The notes: generated from the letters alone by a model not told the origin. A stretch of DNA of 64,000 bases from Apophysomyces variabilis (GCA_002749535.1 MZZL01000402.1:186001-250000), one strand, 5' to 3'; counted from the first letter of the stretch, positions 13,601 through 27,170 are shown. Numbers and translations: made by a program.

Positions 13601-16600
13601 GGTTATGATTTCCGCAAATTAAGCTATATCTTACGACTTTAAAGGTTGGATAACAGTAACAATTCGAGGAGAAACCAAAAAAATACAGTTGTACCAAAGA
13701 TTTAAGTGAGTTATCGAATGGAAGAAATTCCTGTTGTATCAGGAGTTAGAAAATCTGTTTTTTTTATGTTAAAACGCCATCGGGCATTTTGCATTTTCAC
13801 CGATTCTGCAATCCCAAAAAATCAATTTGTTTTCCCCTATGAGATGCAGTTATCATCTCATACATATTATGTTGCACATGGGGCAAGTGTTTTCGGAATG
13901 ATTTGTCTCACATTAAGCATCTCATGAGTTTGTCTTCAAAAAAAAAATTTCGGAATTCATGTGAGTCTCAGTAACATCAAACAACAGGAGATACTTTCAA
14001 CAGAATCAGAGAGATAGAATCCATTTCCAAAATCTTGCATTATGTCTTCTCTTTTTTTTTCTATGCTTAACTGGTTCATGCCATATGTTCAATTGCAGTA
14101 TGTGCAAAATGGGCGATTCATTTTCCACTGACAGCCTTTTTTTTTTCCTTTATGGGGTCCAAGCAACAAAAAGATCAAAGCAAAAAAAAAAGCAAAGGCA
14201 ATTGTCTTGGTATCGACTGTTACCAAACAGACGAATTTTATATTCCTATCTTCCGTATGAAACTAAGGTTAAAACACACGCGGCCAGTGGCGCTTGTGTC
14301 ATGACTTTCCCACCCTAAATGAGTGTATAGAATCGCAATGCAGCTAACCATAATGCATTCAGATCTTCGATTCAGAGTTACACCGCATTGATAGTCTCCA
14401 AAGCTGTTGATTTAGTCATTTCTTTCCATGATGCCCAAGTGCTTATCTAAGACCATAACATGTCCTTCCGTCCATTACTTTTTCTGTGGGAGAAAAAACT
14501 GATGGACATAAGACTTAATCATGAGGTTTTCTTAGGCAAAAGAAAAGAAATTGGCTTGATTATTTACGATAAAAAGGTCTTGTAGTCCATGAATTTATCG
14601 GGAAATGGGTTAACCAGATGTAACCTATGTACCTGTTCGAAACGCATATTGTTATATTTGCAAAGACAGAGTAAGAAAGAAATAAAAAAAGGACAACGGT
14701 ATTTTAGGTTTAAACAGATCGCCTGGATTTCATGCCCTGAGAAAACCACATCTCATTTTATCTACTTCCTCAGCCGACTGTCCAATTAAGGAATGCTTAT
14801 ACTGTCTGACTGTTCCTGGGTTTCGTTTTGGTTTCAGTGAATCAGAGGAAGTTGATCTCAGTTTTCTTTCTAATCGAGATTTGGGAGGTCACATGAAGTG
14901 TAAAAAACGATCCCACGAAAAAGATAAACAGTTGATAGCAAGAATGAGTACTTTCCATTGGCTAATTCGAACCCAATCAGGCTATGATAAGCCGGACGCC
15001 GATGATAGGGCCAAAAAATTAAACTGAACGACCGAATTTCTTTTTTTCTTTCTCTCTTTTCTCCTATAACCTGGGTGGGGGGCATTGAAAAAAAAAAGAG
15101 CGCTTCGGGATGGCGTAATCACATGGTGACCAAGTGCTGCATTATCGTAGAGTAAGCTTGAAATAAATAGCCACTAGTCAATTTGAGATGGACCAATAGT
15201 TGACGTCCGATCTCCCTTATCTTTGAATCTTCCAAAGATATACCTGGGTGAATGGTGGGGAAATATAACATGCTTATATCACCTTTTTATCCAAGACGTA
15301 AAAAATAAAAAATAAATAAAAAACAGGGCCACTGGCCCTGACGATTATTTTAAGTCGCCGCTTCACCTTAAAAGAGAAAAAAAGGCAAAAACAGAAAGGA
15401 AAGCCAAATGGGGTTATCAGAAAGCTTAAAGTTCCAGCCCACAACAAATACTTCGTCCGGTGCCCTACTCTCTCCTTCCCTCCCATTGACACACAAAAAA
15501 AGAAAAAGAAAGCCTAAGAGGAACAAAAAGTTTATTTGTAACTAAGTGTGGCACAGTCGGTCATAGTGACATAATATCCCGTTTTTCTCCAATCTTGTTA
15601 ACCTGTTTTTTTTCTTCTAACAAAGAATTGACAATGAAATGCCTCAACTCCTTATTTCTTTTTTATTATTCATTCATCCATCCTAGTGCATTGCCAAACA
15701 TGAAAGGAAACACAAATTGATATCATTTTGCTTTATCTTATATTATCATTTATACGTGGTGTTGTTTTTCTTTGTTTAATTCAAAGAGTAACCGTGGAAA
15801 CAAAGAAGACCCGGGCTAAAGGATCCTTTTTTTTTGTTATCAATGCTATCCTGAGAAAAACAAAATATTGTTGTGTATTTATTTTAGACTGTTGTGTCTA
15901 TTTCAATGTGTAAGTGATCTTGTATGACATAAGACTGGTTACAAGAGATTGGGTTCAAACATGTATCGTTATTTACATGATCGAGTCATTTTTTTCTTTG
16001 CCTTGGTTTAAAACAACGTAAATACACTTATTATCTCTTCAAAGCATTCATGAGTCATTGGCTTGACCTAAGTTTTTAACTAAGCAAAGAGTTGAGAAGA
16101 TGACTTTCCGTATTTCATTTGATTTTCGCAGGTACTTAGTTTCTTTTTGTGGCCTTCAAACTTTACTCCACGTGGGGTCCGAGATTGATAAAAATCCGCT
16201 GTGACAGGTTTGGGAATAAGTTGTCTATACGACATTGGCTAAGCAACCCTAAAAAAAAAGAAGAGACGAATGGTTGACGAGTGACAAATAGATAGATGAT
16301 GTGGCGTCGCACCAAGACACAGAGGGAAAACTGCGGCATGTGATGTCCTTTATTTCCAAGGTGAGCCCTTTTAGATGATACTGTTGTGGTACATCAATCA
16401 AAGAAAAACCCACAGCTCGTAACCAAGGTAAAAAAGAACCCTCTCCCATTTACCCCGCCAGATAAGAATCTCAAGCCGAACAAAAAAATTAGGTGTTTCA
16501 CATCTTTCTCTTTTTCTCTTTCTCCCCCTCTTTTCACACCTACACTGACACACACACACGCATATATATATATATACATACTTCTTTATCTTTGTTTGAC

Positions 16601-17226
16601 TTTTGTGTCTATCTCTCTCTCTCTTTATCTCCAACTTGTACGCACGACTCTTTCTCTTTCTTCATATATATAAGACCATATATACATATATTCTTTTTTT
16701 TTTATTCGGTTATTCTTTTTGCTTCACATTTTTGTTTCTTGTAAAGTTGTGCTCTTTCTTTCTCAACTCACCTTTAACTCATTTCAACCTTTGTCATTGT
16801 CTTCTAATCTTAACCGACATTTCACGTTATTTCTTAATAGTGTGTTTTTTTCTTCTATTTTGACATTTCGCTCGTCATTCCATTTCCACCATTACACTGT
16901 TTCTTTTTATTTTCCCCTTTTCTCCTCTTTCTCTTACCAAGCTGATACATCTTCCTTGTCCTATGATGCCATTGTCTACCTCACCAAGGTAAAGGATCAA
17001 AAAGTTTCTTTTGTTATGTTTTCGAGCGACCGATGCGTCGGGGGAAACAGCGATGTCTTTGTTCGCCGACAGAACATAGCGTTCATCCGTTCCCCTGGAG
17101 TGCATTGACATTGGTTCTTTGTCAAAGAGCGGCTTTAAAAATTTGCGGTGCTGGTGCAACTTAACTTAGTAACTGAATTTCCCTTTTTCTTTTTCTTTTT
17201 TTTTTATTTTCTCACTTAGCAACTCT
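10612..17226. other. 6.6-kb non-coding tract between the divergent DP and GATA genes
   Basis: No credible coding exon was found on either strand; open stretches are short, rich in Phe/Lys from T and A runs, and lack codon-like composition. From about 16460 to 16960 the plus strand is strongly C/T-rich with a TA repeat (16562-16576), which is typical of a fungal core promoter and leader. A candidate leader intron runs 16989-17219 (GTAAAG to CTTAG), ending eight bases before the GATA-factor start. Dispersed conserved regulatory blocks or non-coding RNAs cannot be judged from one sequence. Confidence 0.55.
16989..17219 (+). promoter_or_regulatory. Candidate 5'-UTR intron of the GATA factor
   Basis: A GTAAAG donor follows CACCAAG, and a pyrimidine-rich tract leads to an acceptor TTTTCTCACTTAG just upstream of the start ATG at 17227. 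The preceding C/T-rich tract resembles a transcribed leader. It is inferred from splice signals only. Confidence 0.4.
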
Positions 17227-18514
17227 ATGTCGGATCGCCTTGTACTTCCTCCTATTTCGGCGATGGATGATTTTCTACCCAGCAGATCATGGCAGCAACA
17301 GCACTCATTTCCTACGACATCCACGCCATCCTCCACCACTTCCTCCTCGTTTTCTTCTATCTCCGCCCATAGTCCTCCTCTCAGAACGCCGCCATTGCCA
17401 ACTTTGCAACCCGATCAATGGAAGTCCCTCTCATCCGATATACAACACAATCAATTGGAACGTCGGCAGAGCTCCGCTAATTCAAATCCGCATTTCCACC
17501 CTTCACCATCACCATCGACTGCGCAGCAATTCCCACCTCCGTCACCTTCATCTTCCGCGGGACAAAGGTCACCAACCAACCATCACCATGAAATGAGACC
17601 AAATACGCAATCCATGACAACCGCCGCATCCAATCCGATTGAAAACGACATTGAAGAGGTACAATGAAAAGACAAATGATTCTAAACGATAAATACTCTC
17701 TTACTCACCCCGTGTTTGTCTTTTTTTGTTCCTGTTCTCCTATGATGTAGATCATTCGACATTGTAGCAGTTTATGTGAAAATATGACTCATCGTAAAGG
17801 TTATATTATTGATTATGGCCAGCACAACGCATTTCATGATCCGACAGCCACACGACCATGGCTGGACCATATGATCCGACAAGCGAATGAAGTTCTCAAC
17901 GCATTATTACGATTAAGAAAACATCAAATGACGGCAGACTTTGTTCGATTACATGGTGCAGAAAATGAACGATATGATATTAATCGAAGGGTAAAAACAA
18001 CAAAATTTTGCCTATGAGAATTGCATGCTGAATTTTTTTTTCCTGCTTGAAATGATAGACCGAAGTATCCGGTGAGAACTGGCGCACGGGAACCATGTCC
18101 TTCAACGGAACAAGACAACGCAAACGCGGGGTAAGAAAAAAAAAAAGAAAAGCATGACTCGTGCCAACTTAGCACCCGGAATGATTCATTATTCACTTGT
18201 TCCTTTAATATAGAAACGTACTACATTTCAAGGACGTTGTCATTCATGCAATATCTCAGAAACACCTGAATGGCGTCGTGGGCCCGATGGAGCACGTACG
18301 CTATGCAATGCCTGCGGTCTACGTACGTAGTTTTGGGTTTTTTTTGAAACCTTGATTTTTTACCCTTAGATTGACTGATATATTTTCTAATCTAGATTAT
18401 GCAAAACTTACCAGAAAGAAAGCCGCTGCCGAAAAGCTTGCAGGCAAAGTTTCAGAAGGCAGTGCTTCCCCTCCTTCACTGGACGTTGTTATGGATACAT
18501 CGCCTACAGGATGA
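17227..18514 (+). CDS. GATA zinc-finger transcription factor, NsdD type
   Basis: Nuclear regulator binding GATA sites; NsdD relatives control fungal sexual or asexual development. Five exons, 17227-17658, 17751-17990, 18059-18130, 18214-18322 and 18396-18514, give 323 aa. The N-terminal 140 residues are Ser/Pro/Thr/His-rich. A helical segment starts in exon 2 ([17 protein letters not shown]), as seen ahead of the finger in this class. The finger is C-x2-C-x18-C-x2-C at residues 257-282: [23 protein letters not shown], continuing [10 protein letters not shown] across the last intron. The x18 loop with [15 protein letters not shown] is the fungal NsdD/WC-2 type, not the x17 AreA type. No PAS domain is present, which argues against WC-2. 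The protein ends shortly after the finger. Confidence 0.9.
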
Positions 18515-19857
18515 CATTTCTATGTTACTTATTTTCTACTCTGCAAAAAAAAAAAGAGAGCCATTTTTTCGTTTCCATGGGCGCAATTGTACAAGGAAAA
18601 TGATGTGATGCTTTATCTGGTAGTTTGTGCCTGATTGGTAAAAAGATCTGAATCTCAGACAGGTTTTGCAAAAATCGCGATTTAAGATGAAAAGCTTGTA
18701 AAAAAAAAAAAGAAAGGAAAAAGACCGGCCCATTCTTCCCCGCTTAGCCTAATAGAGAGAAAAAGAACGAGAGAGGAATGGAAAAACCCCACTTGCCGGG
18801 TTCGGCTTAATATCATTATTGCAAAAAAGAAAGAAGATTGACTTGTACTTTTGTTAGTTCATGGAATATATATTTAGAATCAGTTGGAACAAAGGGAATC
18901 GATAGGGCCAATTTGTTTCTTCCAGCTGAATAAAAAAGCTGCTTTTCATAGAGCAACACAACCAACGTTTTGTTAACCTTGTTTTACCTCAATCCGGGGT
19001 TCCTTTTTAGCGTGGATGAAAAAAGAAAGAGAAAAAAAAAAGCAGGCGAATTAAGTAGAGATGTCAAGATTAGATCAGATCTCACAAATGTATCAAAAAC
19101 GACAAGGAAATCACCCAGGATCATCACATTGGTAACTCTAACCGTGCTTCAATACCTTTACTAACCAATCCCCATTCTCTCTCTATTTTAGTTCCTCGGC
19201 GGTCCTACCATACATGCTAATACACCCTTCTTTTTTTTTCTCTCTGACTTGCTTATCTCCTTGTTCTCGCCTTTTGCAAAAAAAAAAAAAAAATGAATCA
19301 TATTTTTTTCTTTCCGTTAGCCAACCGGCATTTTCAAAAATATGAGAGCCGCGTGCACGGAGTTAATAAATTATAGGTTCCAACTTATTTTAGCATGATT
19401 TTTTGTTATGATTAGGTTATGAAAAGGAAAAAAAAATGGCTCATTTGATTGAAACAAGAGCTATGACGTTGATTAGCATGTTCTAGGGCTTTCCTCTATG
19501 CTATTCTATCCCGCTTCCCCATTTTATGATTATCACTTCTATTGGACCCACCTTACTATTCCAGTGTAGGGTCAATTCACGATAGGGTTCCTCCTGACCG
19601 TAGTTTCTCTTTTGCTTCTTCATTCTTTATTTCCGGTTGTCCTCCGTCTCGGCTTCGAGGAGATAAGGGTTCGTTCTCCGCTGTTAAAAGGCAAAAGTAA
19701 AAAAGAAACTTGTGCTAGGAATGTCACATGCTGAGGTTCTGAGGTCCAAGGGCGGATCGGGCAAGGGTTCGATTGGGAAAGAGCATGTTTCTTACTTGTG
19801 CTTGTTTTTTTTTGAGTTTTTTTTTGTTTCCTTTTTTTTTTTTTTTTTTTTTTTTTT

Positions 19858-19906
19858 NNNNNNNNNNNNNNNNNNNNNNNNNNNNNNNNNNNNNNNNNNN
19901 NNNNNN
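19858..19906. other. Assembly gap (49 N) bounded by T homopolymers
   Basis: A run of 49 N sits between two long T runs. Open frames read through it are artefacts. The true length of the T tract is unknown. Confidence 0.98.
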
Positions 19907-20055
19907 TTTTTTTTTTTTTTTTTTTTTTTTTGCGTAGTCGATTTCATTGCACCTGGCACTAGTACCAATATAGAGATAAGGCGTAGTGGAAAATTGGTGA
20001 TATGGTATCCGAGAGAGCACAACACAGCACGTGCGCATACAGACACCATACACAT

Positions 20056-20060
<5 letters not shown>

Positions 20061-20089
<29 letters not shown>
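20061..20089 (+). repeat. (AG)n microsatellite
   Basis: A perfect AG dinucleotide run of 29 nt, preceded by CA-rich sequence. It lies in non-coding sequence. Confidence 0.97.
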
Positions 20090-20093
<4 letters not shown>

Positions 20094-23000
20094 TTGCCTT
20101 TCTATCGATCGAATTCAATCTGTCCCATGTTGTTTTCGTTTGTTTTACCAGGGACAACGCGGTTGTTATGTTTTCCATTTCGAAGTGATCGTTCATGTGC
20201 ACTAAGAATGTAAAGAAAACGAAAAAAAAATAAAGCTTGTGATGCTTCTTTCTTTTCTAAAAAAGCTTGTTTACTTCTTCTTTTGCCGAGAACATAACAG
20301 GGACTGTAACGAGGCGTTTAGTTCCATAGTACATATCCCTCCCTTTTCTTTCCTTTGCTTCTAAAACAAAATAAGAAATATATTTGCTGATCTATACCTT
20401 AATTATGAGCATGGCGCAGTGGGGCGCGGTAAAAAGACGCCAGAATAGAAAGTTACGATCGACATCTCGCTTTCTCATTGGCAAACATTAAAAAAGAACG
20501 ACATATAGAAGAAACTAAAGGACTTGTTTGCTTCCCCTTTGCTAAATGACAAAAAGGTATCGGCATTAATATAAAATATATCACTAGCCGGATTAGCTAA
20601 TCATTTTCCTTCTTTTTAGAAAAAGCCCGCTTCTATGACAGGAGATTGGTATCAACATGCCAAGAAAGAGGATAGATTAGGTGAGGCGCAAGAACGGAAC
20701 AAAAAAAAAAGGATTACAGTGGGTTACACGGTTTAGATGGAGTGTCATCTACTTGCGCCTCTCTCACTCTCTTTATAATGGTCTTTTGCTTTTTGCGTGT
20801 GTACGTTGAAGAAGAGAGAGAAGAAGGAAAAATAAAGTAGGTTTGTTCTTCGTTGAATTCAGGTTATATAACAAAGGATCATATCGCTTATTTCTCTGGG
20901 TGCAACCTATACCTCCCATTGGAGTCAGCGAATATCCTTTCCGTTTTGTTTGTTTTCTTTTTCTCTTTTGCTTCTAGCTACTAGTGAAAGTTAAGGGCGC
21001 TATCTTTTTTTTCTGGTCCGCTCGTTTGATTTCCCTACCGTGAGAAAATCCGAAAAAGCCAAAACTAGCCGAGGATGGTGATATTTTCCAAAGCAAGTGA
21101 TGCCAAAAAGCCTATAGAGCACCTTCAGGCTTAAGAATAGTAGGCCAAGTTACACATTCGACTTTATATTTTTCTTGTGAAAGGTCTGACAATGTGAACT
21201 GCGCAAAAGGACGAGATGAAAGTAAGAAAGCAGGACGTTCACTTGAAAAGAAAAGGAAAAGATAAAAGAAAGCTTGGACAACTTATCTCAGCACCCCTCA
21301 TGCCAGGTATTCAATAGAATTTCCTATAACAGTAGAGTGGTATGTTTGCTAATGCTTCCTTCGCAGTAGCCTATTTCTCGCTCGTCTTGTTCCTTGCGGT
21401 CAAGTTTGAATGGATCGCCCTAATCGGATGTTTAAATTTCGAACCAAAGGGGGAACAGATAAAGGGCGGTTTTTTATTTTTTTTTTTTGATCTGGTGCTC
21501 TTATAGTTCGTACGTCTTTTTCATACGTGCAAAGCTTAGATTGAATTCACTCATGTCTCTCAAAGTGATTCTAGCAAATCAGGTTCTATCTATGGCTTCT
21601 AGATATTTAGAAAAGAATATTCTTACTGAACAAAGGAAACAAAAAGTGACCGTGTGAGCTCATTTTTGTCAGCAGAAGGATTTTAGTGGTAGTGTCGCCC
21701 TTTTAAACCTTTTGTCATCCAGATGAGTCTTAGTGACGGGTCGAGATCACCATTGGTTTCCTGTACCTGAAGCTATTTTCCGTGATAGAAATATCTGAAG
21801 ACAACGTTTGTTCCATCGAATTTTTGCTAAGGTCAGAAATTTCCGAATAATTGACTCTTCGTTTACCAGTGGGATTTTAGCGTTGCTATTATCCCGTTCG
21901 GCCCTAGTATTTCTACGACAGCTCTTTCTTTCTTTCTCTGTTCAAAGATCAACTGAATTACTTTCATTCTTTTTCTACTGACATTCAACGATGGATAAAC
22001 TGATGGAAAAGAAATAAAAGTTGCCTAAACAAAGACGTGCCTTTTACTTGGGGGAAAAACACAAAGTAGCGGCTATAAAGTGAGACAAAGCAGGTTGATC
22101 CGTTTTGACCCCTCACGCTGCTGCAAAAGATGAGACTAGCCATTCCCCTTTCTAGAATAGAAAGCCAATGTAGATGTACACGCCAAGCTGATAGCCCTGA
22201 TTCGAAGGGTTCACACAATGGAATTTCGATTTCCTGCAATTTTCTGTGCTGTCTTGGTTCCTTCTGTCGATGTATGTGTATCTAACACCATTCTGGTGCT
22301 TGAAATGGCAGTTTAGGAAGCTATTGGACCCTTGCTCTAAGGATCGTTATAACAAACAAAGAGAAACCGATAAAGAATATATAGAGGCGTAACGCTTTTG
22401 ACAAGCTCAAATTAGGAACTGTGCGATGTACAGGATATTCCGTCATAGAGTGCCAAACGCGTAAATTTCCCGAAGGAATCGTCGCCCTATCTAGTCATTC
22501 TGTTTTCAGAAAGCTTTACAACATTTGCTGCATTTAATCAGGTGTAATAGAGGGTTGAATACCGATTGCGGTGCATGTCCCATCTCGGTAGGCTACTAAA
22601 TGATCCAATATATAGCGAAAACGGCTACAGACCAATGTAGGCAATGCAGTCTATACGTTGCCGAGGTAGCTTTTTGCTTGAAAAACATCTAGTACTGGCG
22701 GCATTACCTATTCCGACACGTGAACGTGCCTTTTTCGCCTTTGGTAATTTGACTTCCAACCTGCAATAGGTCAATTTATGGTTAGACAGTGTTTATGCAT
22801 GAATGCCTGTGCCATTATTAAAATGAAAATTAGGTGTAACTAAGCGGTTCAAAGCTATTATAGCACGATCTCTGGAAATACGGGTTGCATCAAAGAGAAA
22901 TCGATGTCTTAAAAAAGGGAATGTAATGTCGCATAAAAGAAGATAACTGAGAGTCCTGATCTCTAGGCTGGTCTACTTGAATTGCGTTAGACCGAGATGT

Positions 23001-25278
23001 CTTGGCAGATTCCCTTTGCAAACATTGACTAAACAATGTAATGCATGGGGTCATGTCTATTGTGAGGGAGAATATACCAGTATGCGACACGGTTTTAATT
23101 GCCAATTTCTTTGGCGTTATATGAGTGCAATAATATTTCAACTGCACATGCTAATAATACCAACTCTACTAGAAACGGGAAGAAGATAAACAACTCTTTA
23201 CTAACCTTTGCGCAGGTAGGACATCATTGTAATTCGCTGAAGAAAACCGCATTTAGATAACCAATGGCATTGTATTCTGGACTGTGCAGCGCTAACCAAA
23301 AGAATATGTTTGCGCTTTTTCTGAATAGGTTCTGAGTTCTCTGGACTTTTGCACGAATTATTTCGTTCATAGCGTAACGGGAGCCTATCCTCTAAGTCTA
23401 TTAGTACAAGTCTTTTACTGGTCTGTTTGCGAAAAATATTTGAATAGAACGTATACAATAGTTAGCGTTCTAGCCCGTGCATGTAAGAAAAATGCTAATG
23501 AATGTTCATTAATTAAAGATATACTCCTTCAACTGGGTAGTCCGTCTTACTGACGCATCAACTAAAAATAATAGCCACGAATATATGTTTTGAGAACCGT
23601 ATAATTGGACCTCATACGAAAGAGAGGCGAAATTTAAGAAACTGTCAGTATAATCGTCAAAACTGCTTGACATTGTTTCAAAAATATTCATGACATCCAA
23701 AAGGAGAATTGCATCAAATGCCATGACATGCCATTTAAAATATTCGTCTTCAAGCTTTTCGTAGCATTGTTATGCCAATCTTATCTGCTCAACAATCATC
23801 TAATTAATAAGGGTCTACAAGACTTGGAAGATTGAAAGAGTTCTCTCACTTATAAGTCCTTATTGTGGCACAGTTTTACAGGAGGAGAAAGATGAATTAT
23901 GCCAGCAACACAACAAAGTCTGCATTCAGTTAAAGACTTGTCTTTATGTTGAACAAGCTTATACATTTGGAGAAGATATGGTGTTTCTTAGAAAGGAACA
24001 TCGAAGAAGAGCGTTGTAATATTTTGGGAAACGGGTCTGGTCAGAACATTTAGGCCGCAGCGACAGTCAGTGCAGTAGAAGCATTCAAGTCATTAAACGG
24101 CTAAATAAGAGCATTTGTTAGCAGTAAACGAAAAGTGTGAACATCGTGAATTTCTAGACCACCTGTGTTTTATATATATGTATTTCCAGATTAATGCGAG
24201 TTCAGAATAAAAAAAAAGCAATAGAGTTCGGCGGTTTACAACGCTGGAATACATACGTTTGATCACCATTCATAAAGAAAATCAAAGATTCAATAATTAG
24301 AATGTGAAGACTGAATCGTTAGGAACTGATTTACAGTTAGTTCTTTGGTGATATTACTCCACTGCTAATTGTTCGCTGAACCTGTAATCCAGCATTATTC
24401 GCAAGGCATTATTTGTATATAGTGAATGCTCAGAGACCGACTAAGACTTCGGTTGCAAGCGCAGTTTTAGAAATTTTTTCGAAGGAAGTGACAGACAAAT
24501 GATACAGTTAAATCAATAAATATCTGTACCAAGACACGTTAAAAGTAATAAACAAAAAAGCGTATGGAGGTATGCCCCAACTTGGGAGCAAGCCGTAGAG
24601 GACAGGTTAGTTTGTGAGATTTCATATCTTTTGTGGCTCACCATTCGTGGCCCTAGTTTTCGGTAAAGTGACACACGCCGTTAGAAGAACAAAGCATTGA
24701 ATGAATCGATTGTACAAGTAAGTCTTCCTTTTTGTGCGACTGTCAGTTTATGCTGTCCTACATCGTAAATGTCATCGCTCATTAAAAGGAGCTGATTTGA
24801 CCACGATCAAATTGTTGTCTGCTTTCGTTCCTCATCAGTGATCCGTCTTTTCTCCTTTTTCCTCTTTAAGCCCAATGGATAATCTCTGGTTTGACATAAA
24901 CTTCCTTGTATGGCATTCTTTATACTATCTCTCAATGCGTTCAGTGCAAGAACCTATATCTTGAGAAAAAAAGGAAAGAAAAGCACAAAACGTTGAACTG
25001 CTGAAGAGGTTATCGGAAGAGAAACAAGAAGAAACAGGCTAAGTTCGTCTGTATGAAGATAAGTATCTTAACTTAAGCTTACCATAGCTCGCCAACTTGT
25101 ATGTTGCTATTTTGCCCGAAGCGGCCATCAAGATGGACAGTTTTACAGAAGTCCGTTGAAGGAAAAGAAAGGCAAAAATGATCCTCCCTTGCATCTACCT
25201 GTTTGATAAGATAAGCAACAATTTGTAGTTGGAGTTAAAAGAAAGCATTAATCCGATGTTCAAGCAGAAAGTTCAAAA

Positions 25279-27170
25279 ATGGCCAAGGAACGTGGCCGAC
25301 AGCGCAAGCAGGAAAGCGCTGCGAAGGCACTCTCTACTCCCCGTCATTGTCCGATATGCGGTTCAACTGAACACAGACACATGAGAGCAAAGACCTGTAT
25401 CGCACACAAACAGTCCACCAACGAGCTTTTAGAAGCGGCTCTGGGAAAAAATCCGGAAATTTACACTCGTAAATTTACATTTGATGCAGTTGTTCGTGAG
25501 GAGTATTGCGAACAAGTTTTGGACTAAGGTTGAAGAGCTGTCATCATAATTTAATTGGTAGTGACAAGGAGGCAGCAATACTCGTCAATCAATGCATCAT
25601 TGACCACGACATCATACCAGCAATTTGTTTTACCCAGAACTTCTTTTACTCAATCATGCAGCTAGTACTTGGTCGGTCAATGACAATAAAGAACGATAAT
25701 ACGCCTATTGATCTCGAAAAGTCTTGGCAGGTATTCACTCACATACATCCTGTTTTGCTTAATCCTCCAAGTACAACACTACGTGTTTCAGACGTGCTAA
25801 CAGAGGCTTGTGTTTTACTTGCGACATCGTACAGCAATAATATCGTCGAGAACTTTGAGTCAAGGGTTTGTTCATTTGTCCAGTACAGACTTACTTCGTG
25901 GTTTCCAGTACGTACCAATTTCTGTACAAACAGACTTTTGCTCATCGATTATTCGTAGACACTTATCAAAACTGAAGCTATGGATATGGCTTCAAAATAC
26001 ATATTTGAACCTATTGGTGGCTGTACTGCCGAATTGTCAGGATGAATTAGAGCCAAATCTGCCTTTGGTAGCTCTTACTGATGGTTTATGCGATGACCTA
26101 GAAGCCCTCGTATCAAAACCTGCCTTCCAAGAGACTATTTCTGCTTCCCCCGGTTCCTATTTGCCAGTATTAAAGTACATTCTTTCCTACTACGAAGAAG
26201 AGCATCAAAGGGCGATGACGGAAAACCGGTCTGATGACACATCACTACCTCGACTCTTTTCTATTTGTCCGAGGCCAAGTGCTCAATGGCGATTTGCGTT
26301 CATTAACGCCGAATTGATGGCCAGTTTAGCCTCCTTAAGGAGACCGCAGCAACCAAGCGAGTATTCCACAGTCTTTTTCCAAGTGCTTGACTTATCCCGT
26401 TTCGGATTTAACAGATACATGCTCCGTCGAGTTTAGCGCTACTATGCCAAATGCTATCAATTTGCTTTATGTTTCTGTAAATGGAGGTAAAAATTGTTTC
26501 TAAAAGACGGGGAATGAACACGAGGCATAATCGGAAGAAAAGAAGAAAACGAAGATATAAGGGCAAAGAACAAAAGAGTTGCAGTGGCGTCCTAGGTGAG
26601 CGGTGACATATAGATACAAGCGTAATCATTAGCGAAAGTTTATTATTTCATTCTGAGAGAATCGATTTTGGGATTCACTCTGAACAAACCACATCCACAG
26701 ACGCGAAAGTGGCACCCATGTCCTTTTCGAACGATATTGATTGTGTTCGGAGCGCAAGGGCACGCTTCAAGGAAAGGCAAAAGAGCAGCGGTGGTCAACA
26801 AGTTATGGAACACACTTAAAAGGAGAGAGCGACGTGGTAATCTGATCGCTGTGACTATAAATGAGTTCTATACTACACGGGTTAGTGCATCTTATTTTAT
26901 GTTCGGATTTAGGGAGCGGGATATCCAGGTTTGTCATGCGTGAGAAGAGACTTGAGCAAGGTCATTACAGCCGACGGTATTTCACACGGTATATCAATAT
27001 GCAAAAACTGCCATATACTGTGGCAAAGAGATATCAACTCGGCCACATCGATGAATCACATCGCTGACTCGGTGTGGCAGGAGCTTGGACGCCCTGCAGA
27101 ATTGTTCAGCGGCATTAGTTTATTTTTTAACATCACCACTACGAATGTGGCTTCCTGTTACCTTAGGTAG
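25279..27170 (+). pseudogene. Degenerate TnpB/Fanzor-like RNA-guided nuclease gene
   Basis: The reading frame shifts several times but adjoining pieces look like one protein. In order: a start MAKERGRQRKQ with a zinc-knuckle-like CPICGSTEHRH...TC (25279-25515); a helical part (ICFTQNFFYSIMQLVL; 25569-25900); a central part ending in LFSICPRPSAQWRF (25905-26407); then a C-terminal part with ILIVFGAQGHASRKGKR and INEFYTTRV (26668-26890); and finally ISICKNCHILWQRDINSAT (26931-27050). In TnpB/Fanzor proteins this last motif is the second half of the zinc ribbon plus the RuvC-III Asp. Lesions seen: frame changes near 25520-25568, 25905, 26408 and 26925; the first CxxC of the ribbon reads VSASY, so both cysteines are lost; and no RuvC-I Asp-Pro-Gly motif lies between 26440 and 26668, which is also too short for it. 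Some shifts could be unrecognised introns, but the missing motifs argue for an inactive relic. Confidence 0.72.

Larger units (their letters stand above)
18515..25278. other. 6.8-kb non-coding or degenerate tract downstream of the GATA factor
   Basis: No supported gene. The left half is rich in A/T homopolymers and contains an assembly gap (19858-19906) and an (AG)n repeat. The right half (about 21900-25200) has several short minus-strand open stretches (for example 23201-23458 and 23509-23724) with ordinary residue composition but no recognisable motif. They may be decayed mobile-element sequence next to the TnpB/Fanzor-like relic, or chance. Confidence 0.5.

Noticed and set aside
16394..16863. 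Overlapping open frames in the CT-rich tract before the GATA gene
   Set aside because: Translation is Phe/Leu/Ser or Glu/Lys-Arg repeats caused by pyrimidine bias; it fits a promoter or leader.
19712..20202. Open frames across the smaller N gap
   Set aside because: Same reason: N and T/A homopolymer translation, no motif.
20405..20440. tRNA A-box-like sequence (TGGCGCAGTGGGG)
   Set aside because: No B-box (GGTTCGANTCC-like) at the right distance and no acceptor-stem pairing was found.
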